Shown here in pieces: positions 34,991 to 46,600 of a DNA stretch of 64,000 bases (positions are counted from its first letter, which is position 1; every line of letters starts with the position of its first letter). The stretch covers positions 186,644 through 250,643 of the forward strand of contig DF236988.1 in NCBI GenBank assembly GCA_000708835.1, in the 5' to 3' direction. The translations under genes and the position numbers were made by a program. The stretch is from Klebsormidium nitens. Taxonomy: Eukaryota; Streptophyta; Klebsormidiophyceae; Klebsormidiales; Klebsormidiaceae. The notes beneath the pieces are model-generated. The model was not told the DNA's origin. It searched no databases and saw nothing but the letters and a program-made list of their open reading frames with translations.

Positions 34991-36615
34991 TTGATTCTAG
35001 TGTAACGAGTCATGGTGGTCTGAGATTGTGGTTCAAGATTTCAATACTTGGGCCTTGGTGGATACGGTTGAGCATCTATGCTTCTGTTCCGCTGTGCAGG
35101 GCGAAATGCCGACAGCAGAAAGTTGCTGGAGTTGGGCTCATAACCCAACCAGTGGGTCTACAGAGGTAATGCTTATCTGATTTGACTACGTTGCGCAAAC
35201 CAGAAGGGTTCCATTGCAGGGACAATGTGGGGGGACAATGTGGCTCCTTACATGGCAGGCCTTGGTTGGGATTGTCCGCTTCAAACAACTTTCAAGCAGC
35301 TAAGGACTCTTTGGGTTCCGCTTCAGGCGACAAATTCAATGCACTCTGCCTTGCCCCCTGAGCCCCGCTATGGTTGGTTGAATGTCCACAATGTCCATAG
35401 ACACAGGCTTCTGCATTCACAATCTGCTGAAATGGGGCCACACTCTCCACTCACACACAGGAGTTGCGTTGAATGCTAGTGTGCAACAGCAGCTACACAG
35501 TACAACAGGTGGCAGCTTACGTCACTCCCTTCACCCTTCTGCACAACTCTCTCTTTCTCCCACAGGGCGTGCCGTCAACAGCCGCATCGATCGCTTGCTG
35601 CTGACTGTTGCAAAGCTGGAGCGCACGGGCCAATAGGAGCAATTACCTTTCTATGTCTCAATGTCAAGTATTATGCACTCTAGAGAATGTGACCTGCTTG
35701 TCGGAGAGGTAATGTCCTCAGACCGTGGTGCTTTACGAGGGGGACTAGGAGCATGAAACTCACGGTTCCAAGAACAGCCACATTAAGGAATGTAGACCCA
35801 ATCCGTGCAGAAGCCTAGCAGACTAGTGCCAGGTGTCATTCAATTGACCCAGGTGACAAGCATTCGCTTCCCCAGCTGTTCCAATTTGACCAGACACAAG
35901 GGGCCCACACAGCAGATGAGAATGTGAGCAGGTGTTTACCAGCTCTCTTCTCTGCATTGGCCTTCACAACTTCTTCCGTCATTATGTAAAGCAGGCGTCG
36001 CCGGCATGGCCCAGAACAAAAGTGAAATCCGCCAAGAACAAAACGGAACCGCCATAGAATCCTGACGTCACGCTGCCTCAAGGTCACGTATCCGAGCAGG
36101 AGGTTACGGCACTGGTCGATGCTTATGGAATGATTCATTTGCAAACGGAACCGGTGGCTACCGCCCGGGATGTCCTAGAGGTATTCGAAGGGCACGATCT
36201 GAAGCCGGGAGCTCATCACTCCACCCACAGGAGGAGTCAGCGCATCATATTGAGGCGACTCGGTACGCAACCGGCAAGTGCTTATATTAGTACTGCCAGG
36301 GGGAGTACCGTTATCAAGCTGTGTTAACCCTTACCACTTTATGGGGCCCGCGAGAAGCTCTGAGCTTGTCCTCCTGCTCTAGTTGCTCTCAGTTGCATGT
36401 TCGGTGACGGTCGCGGCCGCCCACCCTGACTCAATTCGGAAAACTGCGGCCGCGCAACCCTGCCGCGCCTCCCCCTGACTCATGTCTGCAGGCCATGCCT
36501 AGGAAGCTGATTTCAAAGCAGCTAGGTAGCAGAAGGAAACTTTGGGATCACAGCAGCAGAGGAAAGCCAGGAAGTTGCTCGAGCTTGTGTCCTCTTACAG
36601 ACCTTCTTCAGCGCC
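34991..36615. promoter_or_regulatory. Divergent intergenic region between bZIP-like gene and proteasome alpha-1
   Basis: A head-to-head gap of 1.6 kb. Near the proteasome side are two TGACTCA heptamers, at 36427-36433 and 36476-36482, inside a short imperfect direct repeat rich in GCGGCCGC. TGACTCA is the classic GCN4/AP-1 bZIP site. Their position about 135-190 bp before the ATG suits a promoter, but function is inference. No exon is evident elsewhere in the gap. Confidence 0.45.
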
Positions 36616-38496
36616 ATGTTCCGCAATCAGTATGACACGGACGTCACCACATGGAGCCCTGCGGGGCGGCTCCACCAGATTGAGTACGCGATGGAGGCCG
36701 TCAAGCAGGGCAGCGCCGCAATTGGCCTGAGAAGCAGCACGCACGTGGTGCTCGGGACGCTGCTGCGCGCGGCCTCAGAACTGAGCTCCTACCAGAGGAA
36801 GGTCTTCAAAATTGACGACCACATGGGGATCGCAATTGCTGGATTGAACGCGGATGGACGGGTGCTGTCAAGATATATGCGGAATGAGTGCATCAACCAT
36901 AACTTCGTGTTCGAGTCGCCGATGCCGGTCGGTCGGCTGGTGACTCAGGTAGCGGACAAGAGCCAGGTGTCGACGCAGAGAGCCTCTGCGAGGCCATATG
37001 GGGTGGGGCTGCTGGTGGCGGGGTATGATGAGTCTGGCCCGCACCTGTACAACACGGATCCCTCTGGCAACTACTTTGAGTACTATGCGATGGCAATTGG
37101 TGCGCGGTCGCAAGCCGCCAAGACGTACCTGGAGAGGAAGTTTGAGGGGTTCAAGGAGGCGAGCCTGGACGAACTGGTGAAGCACGCGCTGTTTGCAGTG
37201 AAAGAGTCGCTACAGGTGCGTGATTGTGTTTGATTCCTTGTTTCAGTTGGCAGATTGTGCTTGTTTGCGAATGCGCTTTGCTTGAAATAGGGGAACTATA
37301 AGCTGGCGCGGCAACGTCGTGTACCATCTGCCTCTGATTCTTTTGGGCGAAGCGAGTAACTTGCAAGGACTTCAGGGCGCCTTTGCTGATGCTATTGTTT
37401 TCCTCTTCCTCAATCAAAAGCTAGTTCTTTCCGAACCCTAGTTCCTGCCATGTTCCCCCCTTGCTTTTGGTGGTTGAGGAGTCGCTTGCAGAGGTTGATT
37501 GGGGATGCATTGATCCTTCTTAAGATTATGCAAGTTACCTGTAAATTGCAGTAAGAAAGCTGGCAGAAAGTTACAATGAAGGAGAGGTTGGCTGGTCTAC
37601 TGACTTTTCTTTCAAGGAATTAGGAAGCTACACTGCTGAAATTCAGTCAGACTGGTGGTAAGATATGTAGAGAGTTTCTAAAGAGAACAGAGCATTCATT
37701 TGTCTCCCTGGATTCTTTTTGATGCCAGAGTGGAGAACCGAAGCTCAGGAATGGCAATTCGTCTTCTTTCTGAATCAATTGCATAAGTTTCTGCTAATAA
37801 CCACTGATACAGTTTCTTACTGGTTGCATCTCGCAGTTCAAGTATCCATGCACTTTTTAAAGAAGCTGTGTACTCATTTACTCGGGCTTTGGGTTGTGCA
37901 GTGCTCACCTCAGGCTCCTGGCTAGGTCAATCTGGAAGTAGGGCTCTTGTACACGCTTCCCAAGACAATCTGCGAACTTCTTGACCCCCCTCCAGATTCG
38001 CTTGAAACATAAAGTCAGGTCAAGTTTGACGGATGGCCTCTTACTGGCGCTGGATCATAAACAGATCTGAGCATCGGGTTCTTAAGACGAAGTGCACTTC
38101 GAGGTATTAATCTCCCTTTTTCTGCTTCAGATGGATGCTTTGATGCGGATTCTGAAAAGCCGCTGAAATTTCTCCTCCCAAAATCTGCATTGGTCTCTTA
38201 GAAACGACCACTGATACATAAGGACAGGAGACAACTCTTAGCTTACTCAAATTGCGGTATCCACACAGGAGGGAGAGCTTACGAGTAAAAACTGCAGCGT
38301 CGCAATCGTGGGGAAGGACACTCCGTTCAAGATCCTCAGCTTGGAGGAGCTGCAAACCTACATTGGGCAGCTAGACGCCGCCGATGCTCCCACGGAAGCG
38401 ATGGACGCAGGGGATAAGCCGGCTGATGGCGAGGGGGGCGATGCTGCTGACGCAACAGAGGGGGGGGATGCTGCAGACCCAATGGAGACCACGTGA
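36616..38496 (+). CDS. PAF1: 20S proteasome subunit alpha type-1
   Basis: Two exons, 36616-37215 and 38269-38496 (TGA), joined in phase 0 across a 1053-bp GT-AG intron, giving 275 residues, close to the plant family length. It is a structural subunit of the outer alpha ring of the 20S core particle, which gates entry to the proteolytic chamber. The start [19 protein letters not shown] carries the alpha-ring N-terminal signature [16 protein letters not shown], which follows directly. The core fold continues through [40 protein letters not shown] and [20 protein letters not shown]. The C-terminal tail after [10 protein letters not shown] is acidic and contains a direct repeat of EGGDAAD, as acidic tails in this subunit often do. 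Alpha subunits lack the catalytic threonine, and none is expected. Symbol follows Arabidopsis usage. Confidence 0.96.
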
Positions 38497-39568
38497 AGAC
38501 GGAGATGAGATGACGCAGGTGAGTTTTGAGACCCGAGCTTTTGCCTGGCATTTGTAAGAACCTGGTCTCTCTGCTGGTGGCTACTTTTAGCGCAAGCATG
38601 CATATGCGGAAAGGGAGATTGCTCTGCTTGTTTGCTTCTGCCGAGGCGGCTGATGCGGAAGTGGAGGCTTCTTTTCCCCCAGATTAGTTGCTGTTTTGCA
38701 ATTCAGATTCCGTGCAGACTTTTAATAGTGTGTGTTGACTTTGTTCGGCTTCCCGTTACAGGATATACTCCGGCAGTGAATTAAGTTGGTCTTGAAGAGG
38801 TCCGACTAGTAAGATGCAATGTAAGATGGACGACATCTGGGAGCTAGGTCAAAAAATTGTCAAAATATGTTCGATTGTACTTGCTCGCGCATCTTGCAAC
38901 TTGAGACACTTTGCCCCAGGGACTACCAAGATTTTTTGAGAATCAGTACGGTTTGTTGGATATCGAAGTTTGTCCGTGACTGGTAACCCCTTAAGCAAGA
39001 GGACGGTGCGCCATGAGCTACCAATGTGGCCTTCAAGGCAAAGACAGATTATGCAGGAGGCTCCGCCTTGGTCAAACACGATCTACTGATGCATGGCGTA
39101 TTTGAAAAACCCGAGCATTGGGCAGGCCCCTCAACAGTGTGGAAGGTCGGTGTACATGCTTCCCTAAGCCATGCATCTATATGAACGTACAGAAACGCAG
39201 CTTTATGCAAGCATACTGTTGCGCAGAAGTCAAGCTTGATTAAAATGCAACAGTATGCTGTTGTGACATGGACTAGTCCATTCACATTTCGGTTTACACA
39301 ATTCGGTTGGACCATGTAAGTGTTGTTTCACTAAGACGCCAGTATACCGATGCACTTGAATGCATGCTGTAATGATACCGGTGCGTGCCGCGCGTGTTTA
39401 ATCGTGAGCATTAGTATAGTGACATTGGGAGATATAGTACCAATGCGCTACATTATCGTCCGGACCGCGTCAATCTCTGGCAAAAGCTTAGTTGATTGCC
39501 AGTACATGTGTTGCACACAAATGCATTAGTATGCACATACTGATTGACCGTGCGCGCTTCAGTCCATC
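38497..39568. other. Intergenic region up to the assembly gap
   Basis: Downstream of the proteasome gene to the edge of the N run. No credible exon, RNA gene or repeat is seen. Confidence 0.5.
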
Positions 39569-40109
39569 NNNNNNNNNNNNNNNNNNNNNNNNNNNNNNNN
39601 NNNNNNNNNNNNNNNNNNNNNNNNNNNNNNNNNNNNNNNNNNNNNNNNNNNNNNNNNNNNNNNNNNNNNNNNNNNNNNNNNNNNNNNNNNNNNNNNNNNN
39701 NNNNNNNNNNNNNNNNNNNNNNNNNNNNNNNNNNNNNNNNNNNNNNNNNNNNNNNNNNNNNNNNNNNNNNNNNNNNNNNNNNNNNNNNNNNNNNNNNNNN
39801 NNNNNNNNNNNNNNNNNNNNNNNNNNNNNNNNNNNNNNNNNNNNNNNNNNNNNNNNNNNNNNNNNNNNNNNNNNNNNNNNNNNNNNNNNNNNNNNNNNNN
39901 NNNNNNNNNNNNNNNNNNNNNNNNNNNNNNNNNNNNNNNNNNNNNNNNNNNNNNNNNNNNNNNNNNNNNNNNNNNNNNNNNNNNNNNNNNNNNNNNNNNN
40001 NNNNNNNNNNNNNNNNNNNNNNNNNNNNNNNNNNNNNNNNNNNNNNNNNNNNNNNNNNNNNNNNNNNNNNNNNNNNNNNNNNNNNNNNNNNNNNNNNNNN
40101 NNNNNNNNN
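39569..40109. other. Assembly gap (541 Ns)
   Basis: An unbroken run of N. Its length may be an estimate. It falls in the convergent gap between the proteasome and VPS25 genes, so neither model is affected. Confidence 1.
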
Positions 40110-40387
40110 ATATATCAGGCCGGCTGCTCGGGGGCAGCAGCGCGCGTGCGCTTGTATGCACTAGACCGTCGAGACGGTTGGTTGAATTTATGCATGAACT
40201 TGAAGCCATTGGTCAAACACAATCATCCGTACCTTATTCAGATTGGTCAAGACCCCAAAAAGTGTGCGAGCCAAACGTTTGAACAATCTGTACACGAAAC
40301 ATTGACAGAACAATCAACTCTGGATTGTTGACAGATTCAAAGAGCGTCTCTCCGTTGTGCAAAGACGAAGTACCGGGATGAACATGC
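40110..40387. other. Short non-coding stretch between the gap and VPS25
   Basis: Presumably the VPS25 3' UTR and flank. Nothing else recognised. Confidence 0.5.
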
Positions 40388-42845
40388 TCAAATGAAGAAC
40401 TTGACTCCCGTGTCATCTGCTGATGAACCCTTGAACATCTGAGCTTTTCCTCGCGCTTCCAAAAGCCTCACGGCCCTTTCCAGGATTATCATCTCTAGAT
40501 TCTCCAAATCTGCAGACGCAAAGCGAAGTATGATATTAGTCGCCTCTGTGGAAAGATAACGTACTTTAGAGGAAGAGATCCCAAAAACTTACTGGATCCA
40601 AAGTTCAGTTAAAAAACGGATGCAGAACAACAGCTGCTCTATTCCCCGCCCAACGAGATAGCTGCATTAGTCACGAACACTGAACGCTACTATGTACATT
40701 AGATTCGGTCACCCGATTCCCCCAACGTCTTGTGACAACATAGCGGAATCTTTTTGTCACCTTGCGAATCAGGTGAAATCTTCTTCCGTCCACCCCTGAA
40801 ACGAGCAAGAAACCATCGTACTGACCTGTCCCTCGTGCTTCGTCCCCTGTTCGCATCTCGTCCAAGGTGACTACTCCGTTCTCCAACGCGTTCTCTTGCA
40901 CCTGGGAGTTTGAACGAAACATATCCCTAGAGACTCTTGTTTAAAACTTGCGTAGGCGCAGGAAGAAGTTCCAAAATATGCATGGGTCTCATCAAAACTT
41001 ACCAACGGAAATCTGCTGTATCGAATTAACAATTCTGCCAGGAACCTCATCCGGTTCGGACAGCTGCTGATGATATCCGGTGCAAGTGCAAGTAAGCAGG
41101 GGCATGACGACTTGAATAAGAGTAGATTGCGTGTGGGCGAAAAGCCTAAATCGGGAGACAGGGTTTTTTCTCAATTTCGTGAAGTACAGCGGTTGATAAG
41201 AGGGATTGAACCAGGAATTGCCCCCTCTGATCGTATCAAGATCATTGAAACGCAACGGAGATCAATACAACTATTTGCTATGCAATCCTGGGACTACACA
41301 ACAACCAGAGACTACGTAAATTCACCCATGAGATGATCAGATCTGCCCAGTCTTCTATCCGCCTCCACAGGAGGAGGCACTTTCGATGGTCCTTCCCTAG
41401 CCACTCAGCCCGACCTGCAAAGCAAAGTTCGGCAGAAATGAAACGCCAGATACCTTATTGGAGCTCAGTACTGATGTTCCATAGGCTTTGCGGAAAGAGA
41501 GGATACGAAGGGCAGCCTAAGCCACGAATATTGTAACAGCAAGAGCGTTGGGGATAGATAATTTTGCGAGGCCATCCAAATCCATTTTTAAGAATAGGAC
41601 CGACCAGCACTCCCTTCCAGAAATGAAAAGCACAACATGACCAGGTGGCGAGGACCCACCTTCCATTACAAGGGCGTTCAGAAATAGCTCTCGGGCCTCG
41701 TTTGTCAGCTTTCCTGCAAGCTTGCGAATGTGTCTCTCAATTGACTGACAAATTTCTGAAAGTCAAGCAACTACATGTCCAGGATGATAAAGCAGCCAGA
41801 AGCAGACAAAAAGTGAAGCTGATAGGGAACGCTTTGCCCAACATTGCAGACCGCAAAGCATCGGTGTCAAGTCAGACATCATGGACAGATCACATCTGCA
41901 ATCGCTAGGAGGAAATTCTATCGCAAGCAGACTCTCGATCAGGCTCACTTTCTATTGACTTGTTTGCAAACAGGGGAAAGTCGTCAACGTCGACGATGTA
42001 CATGCCGTAGTGCTTGCAGAAGCTCAGAATGAGTTCCTTCCACAGCTGGATCTGCTTCTCCCTGGTATCTCGAACAGGCTGTAACCTGCGACATAAATAT
42101 AGTACACATCAGTTGCGGAGAGAATTGCGAAATCGTCACCTCAATTCGATTGCGCACTTTAGTACGCGCTAGCTCATCCAGATAGAAGTACTAGAGCATG
42201 GGCAAGGTTAGATCCTGTGTTGATCGTACTTTCAGATGCCCGTCCAAACGACATCAAAGCCCGCACGCTTTCCATGGTCATTGGCCCACCATCCGACGCA
42301 TGACATGCAACAGGTCGTATTCATTCTATGATCTATTCAATGATCAAGGCGAAGCCGCTTCTATTGAAATCCTTGATAAAATATAATTGCAGACTAATCA
42401 TTCCGTTTTTCCATGAACTGATTGCATCTGTTGAGCCCAGAAAGTCAAAACAGACCTTGATAGGGGGTGTAAATGCTTTCAACATGCTCCCTTTTATAAC
42501 CTACTAACACACCTTGATCTGAAGAAACAGAATGGTTGGCACTTCCCTCGTCTGCCAGAAGAAACATCAGCCAGCAATTATCTCAGAGAAATGGATGCAG
42601 CAGACATGTCAGCATTCAACAAAGACAATTCCAATTCTGCCAGAGGGTCAATAAGCTTAGAACGGGGCAACATTTTAACGTCACTTCAAATCACAGGGCA
42701 AGAAAACCCTTCAAACTGGTCACTTAGACAACAAACCAGATATCCTGATTGGAGAGACTCAAACGACGTCCTTAAAAGAAACTCACGTGAAGTAGGGTCG
42801 ATAGTTGTAGAAGTAAGGAAGCTCAAATGCCGGCTTTGGCGCCAT
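40388..42845 (-). CDS. VPS25: ESCRT-II subunit VPS25
   Basis: Six exons in transcript order: 42845-42787, 42085-41949, 41713-41660, 41414-41326, 40901-40826, 40509-40388 (stop). Phases agree at every GT-AG junction; the product is 178 residues, the expected length. VPS25 is the two-copy arm of ESCRT-II, which bridges ESCRT-I and ESCRT-III during sorting of ubiquitinated cargo into multivesicular endosomes. It is built of two winged-helix domains. Visible conserved segments: ELPYFYNYRPYFTLQPV at the N-terminus, REKQIQLWKELILSFCKHY, SIERKLTNEAREL, GRAEWLGKDHRKCLLLW, ENGVVTLDEM, and the end SADDTGVKF. The C-terminal winged helix binds VPS20/CHMP6. Exons are small (54-137 bp). I see no exon-edge repeats in its introns, unlike three neighbouring genes. 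Confidence 0.95.
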
Positions 42846-43679
42846 GCTGCTTGCAGGTGGACAAAGACACACCCGGTTCCCTCCAATTGAGCGGACAGGG
42901 GGCGGACGCCTAATCGCAAACACTTCTTTCTTCAGGGACGCAAGCTTTGCTATCACTTACAACAAAGCTTTTGGACTCAGCTGGTCACCTCACAAACGAA
43001 GCAAACCCGCCTTGTAGTATACGCCTTCGCTCCTCCAGAGTTCTCCTCAAACAACACCCTCTGCTTCAAACGAGGTCCTTGTACAAGTAGGTAGATAGGT
43101 AGAAGCAGGTGGAACCAGGTCGTCACACAAGGAGGTGAATTTCTGAAAAACAATGAATGAAATTCTGAGCAGCCTGAGCTTTGCAAGTATACATGACTCT
43201 GAGCAGAGTCCACAATATATTTCAGGTCGTTTTTGGCCACCTATTAGTATAAGCTGTTAGTAGCACTCTGGGGCCTGGACTCCATTTTGATTGTTTGACC
43301 GCAAGAATGCCCTTTTTCTCAGACTTCAGTCACGAGAAGTACTCCAACAGATTAGCAATGTCTCCACATTCGCTTCAAGCGCCCGTATGATCGAATTCCA
43401 TGCCCTCATATAAGGAACCATGAGATCCTTTAAAGAAGGTTTTGACCTGATCCTTCACAATATCAGGACTGAGATGCATGCAGCGTGATGAGAGATGGTC
43501 ATTTCCAACGCAGTGAATCCAATGCATTGGTGGTAGGGCGTGGTGGTGCGACTTTGTGGAGGTTGTCTAGGATAGAAGGACACTGCGTGATTTGTGCAAT
43601 TGACAGCAATACAAAGGCTGTATGGGGGTGCAAATCCCGTCAATGACTTACATTGCAAAGTGATTCAGGCCTGGAAGAA
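42846..43679. promoter_or_regulatory. Divergent intergenic region between VPS25 and MED16
   Basis: A compact 834-bp gap between two head-to-head ATGs; it must contain both promoters. No TATA box or known motif stands out. Positional call only. Confidence 0.45.
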
Positions 43680-46600
43680 ATGGCAGAAGTTATGGAGGAA
43701 GGCAATGCTGTCCTCCTTGACATCATCATTGGACGAGCAGCCCGTGCAAGGGGAGGGGGCCAACCAAATGCAACGTAAGCATGACGACTCAAAAGGTGCC
43801 GTTGAGCATCATATTCAGCTCCACCTGCCTCTTGTAGAGTGGTGCCAATGATTCATTCCCCCTTGAGGGGAGCCCTATGACTACAGCTCTTCTTGCAAAC
43901 TGACATTCAGAGCCCCTTTTGAGGCAATCAACGTTGATAACTGATAAGGTCACGGCTACTAATTCAAACAAAAGAAGTGCTAGAGCAATTCCTGAGGCAA
44001 CCTTAACCCGACAAACCTAACCGTCAGTCTGCAGTGAGCGCTGGGCGCCGCTTTGTTGCTGAACTAAGCAACTCTCATCTGGCCTGCAGCCTTGCCTGGT
44101 GTGAGCGCACCAACTTGATCGCTGCTGCGGGCAGCTGGGAGGACAGTAGCAAGCAAAAGAAGCCAGCAAGGTAGGCTGTTGGAAGCAGAAGAGAGTTTTG
44201 ACCAGCTTTATTCTGCTTGCAATACGGCCTGGTCTGAATCAGTCCACAATCAGGAGGGTTAGGATTGTTGACAACGTGAGGGCTGATAAATGTTCCCCTC
44301 TAGGATTCTGGGGGGCGAATCTTCCCTCATAGTATTGTGAAACATTGTGATTGAAAGGTCAGTCTCAGACTGAAACCCCTTTTTCAGCGCTCAAACCCGT
44401 GGGTCAATCTGCATCAAGTCTTGATGGTGCGGTTGTCCTTGGTCATATCGGTTTCTGTTGGCCTAGTGGCTAGGGCCGTCTTTTACGTGGTACAGGATCT
44501 CGTCGCAAACAGAAATAGATTGGACCTCGCAAGGCAGGTTTCTTTCAAAGAACAGGGCACACTTATGAAAGGCATGCGGGCCTGATGGCTGGTTCCAAGG
44601 GCCCTGAAAAGCAGGACAAGAAGGAGTACAGGCTCGTGAGCTACATGTATCCCCGCCTTTCTCCGTCTTGCAGTGACTCACAGGACCCACACACCCAGCT
44701 GCGCATTCACATCATCGACCCCGAGGCCCCCGCCACTCATGCCATCGTCAGTGAGAACGCCCCCCCCTCCAGCGGTCCCATCTGCCAGCTCGACTGGTCT
44801 CCCGCGGGGTGCTCCCCCGCGCTCCTGTGTGTCCAGTCAGAAGGCGCCTGTACTGTACTGACGCCGCCCGCGTATGCTCCGCAAACCATCGATGCTTGGA
44901 GGCCCGCGACGCAGTGGTCGGACCAGGAGGCCCTGCGGCTGGCAAAGTGGCTGCAGCCGCCTTCGCCGGTGAGGCTGCGATTTGCAAAGTCGTTGGCCAC
45001 AGGGCCCTTTGTTCTGAGACATGGTTGTTTCAGGTCATTGATTTGGGGAGTCTGACCGTTAGTTTGACCGTCATTTTCGACTTACATGAAGGTTTGGACC
45101 GGATTTTTGGATGCGCTATCCGATTGGGTGGACCAGATACCTAGCGTCACTTGTGAGCACTTTTCTTACGGAGTAAAACGTTGTGTTGCAGACAGCCCCT
45201 TTCCTCTCTTCATGCTGGGTGGAATCGCTTCAGCTAACGACAGTCTCCAGGGGCAGCCTTCGTTGGCATCAAAGTGGCACACAATTTCAACGTCTGAGAA
45301 GTTTCTCACAAGATGAAGTTTCTTCGACAACATCAAGGTCAAGCCCCTGACGACGTTACAACCCACACTTCAGCTCATATACAACCTCCTGACAAAGCGC
45401 GTCGTATGGATATTAGTTAACCAAGTAAGAGCCGTTGCTTTCGTCTTACTGACGTCCTCTCAACGAACCATAATTTGATTGATCTGTAATCCCAACCTGA
45501 ACTCAAGCCGTTCGCTTCCTTCTTGTGCAGTACTCGTGGCCGGCGACGAGCAGCTCTGGGCCATACGAGGAGCGCTTCATGGCTTCTTCCCCCGCGCCCT
45601 TACCCCGGTGGCCCCGCTCCGGCTTCTCATGCCTCGTCACGCTTACGCAATCCGGCTCAGCAAAGCTTCACTACCAGACGTTCGGGCGGGACCCCCAGAC
45701 CGGCCAAGTCGCCTGGAAAAGCACCAACAGTGTGCTCCTTGCGTGCGGAGGGGAAAGTCTGGTGGCGGATGCGACCGTTACAAGTAAGTCTTTCAAGGAA
45801 TGGAATTGTAACCTTTAGGAAACTTATGATGAGATTGTGGTTCGGTCGACCTAGCCTACCATGCAACAAAGCAATGGTTCGCCGCTACGGCTGCAGTACA
45901 GTACAGAATGTGGAGAGGGAGAAGGGGATGATCAATGCCTCCTTGGTCCGCTACTTCGGGTAGAAGAAGCGGCCAGCCCGTGCGAGACTACATCTTTGCT
46001 TGATCCAAGGGCATCCGCACATCTTTTGCCTGGTCGTGATGATCGCACGGCAAGCCATGCTTCCGCCTCGAAAGGTTCTCATTTATTGGAGCAATCTCAC
46101 GCCTAGGTCCTCCGGTTCAGTGGCTACATCCTTCTTAGCCTCGTTAGTCGCCAGCTGGCAATGCAAGCTCTGGGTCTCTGAGACGGCAGATAGAGTCACA
46201 CGGCGGATAGGCAGACGGCGGGTAGACTTACACACGGCAAATGATTTTACACACACCGTTTTCAATGCAGCGGCTGGGTCCGTTCTCATCGCTCTAGTTC
46301 CCACCAGCCAGCCCTCGACAGTGGTCCTCTGGGAGCTCCTCCCTCAAAACGCGCACACCCAACCTCCCCCTCCCTCGACCGGTACCAGTAGCTTATCCCC
46401 CCTCATCGCCACTCTTCTCCGACCCCCCCGCCCGAATGAGTCCAAACCGGAACCCCCCCTCTCCGCAACCATCGTCTCCAGTTTCTCAGTTGAGGAAGGC
46501 GGGGGCCATACGCGGAGAATCGCCGGGTTGGCTTTTGAGAGGGGCACCGGCGGGGAGGGGCTGGTCGTACTGACCGCGGGGGTGGACGGGGACGACTTGG

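Noticed and set aside
39492-40331. Long open frames across the N run
   Set aside because: They are artefacts of translating Ns; the flanking real sequence has no coding signal.
44585-44673. ATG at 44585 as the MED16 start
   Set aside because: Reading from it gives no MED16 similarity before 44674. Exon 44100-region sequence (LAWCERTNLIAAAG) joins 44674 in the right phase and supplies the expected N-terminal segment.
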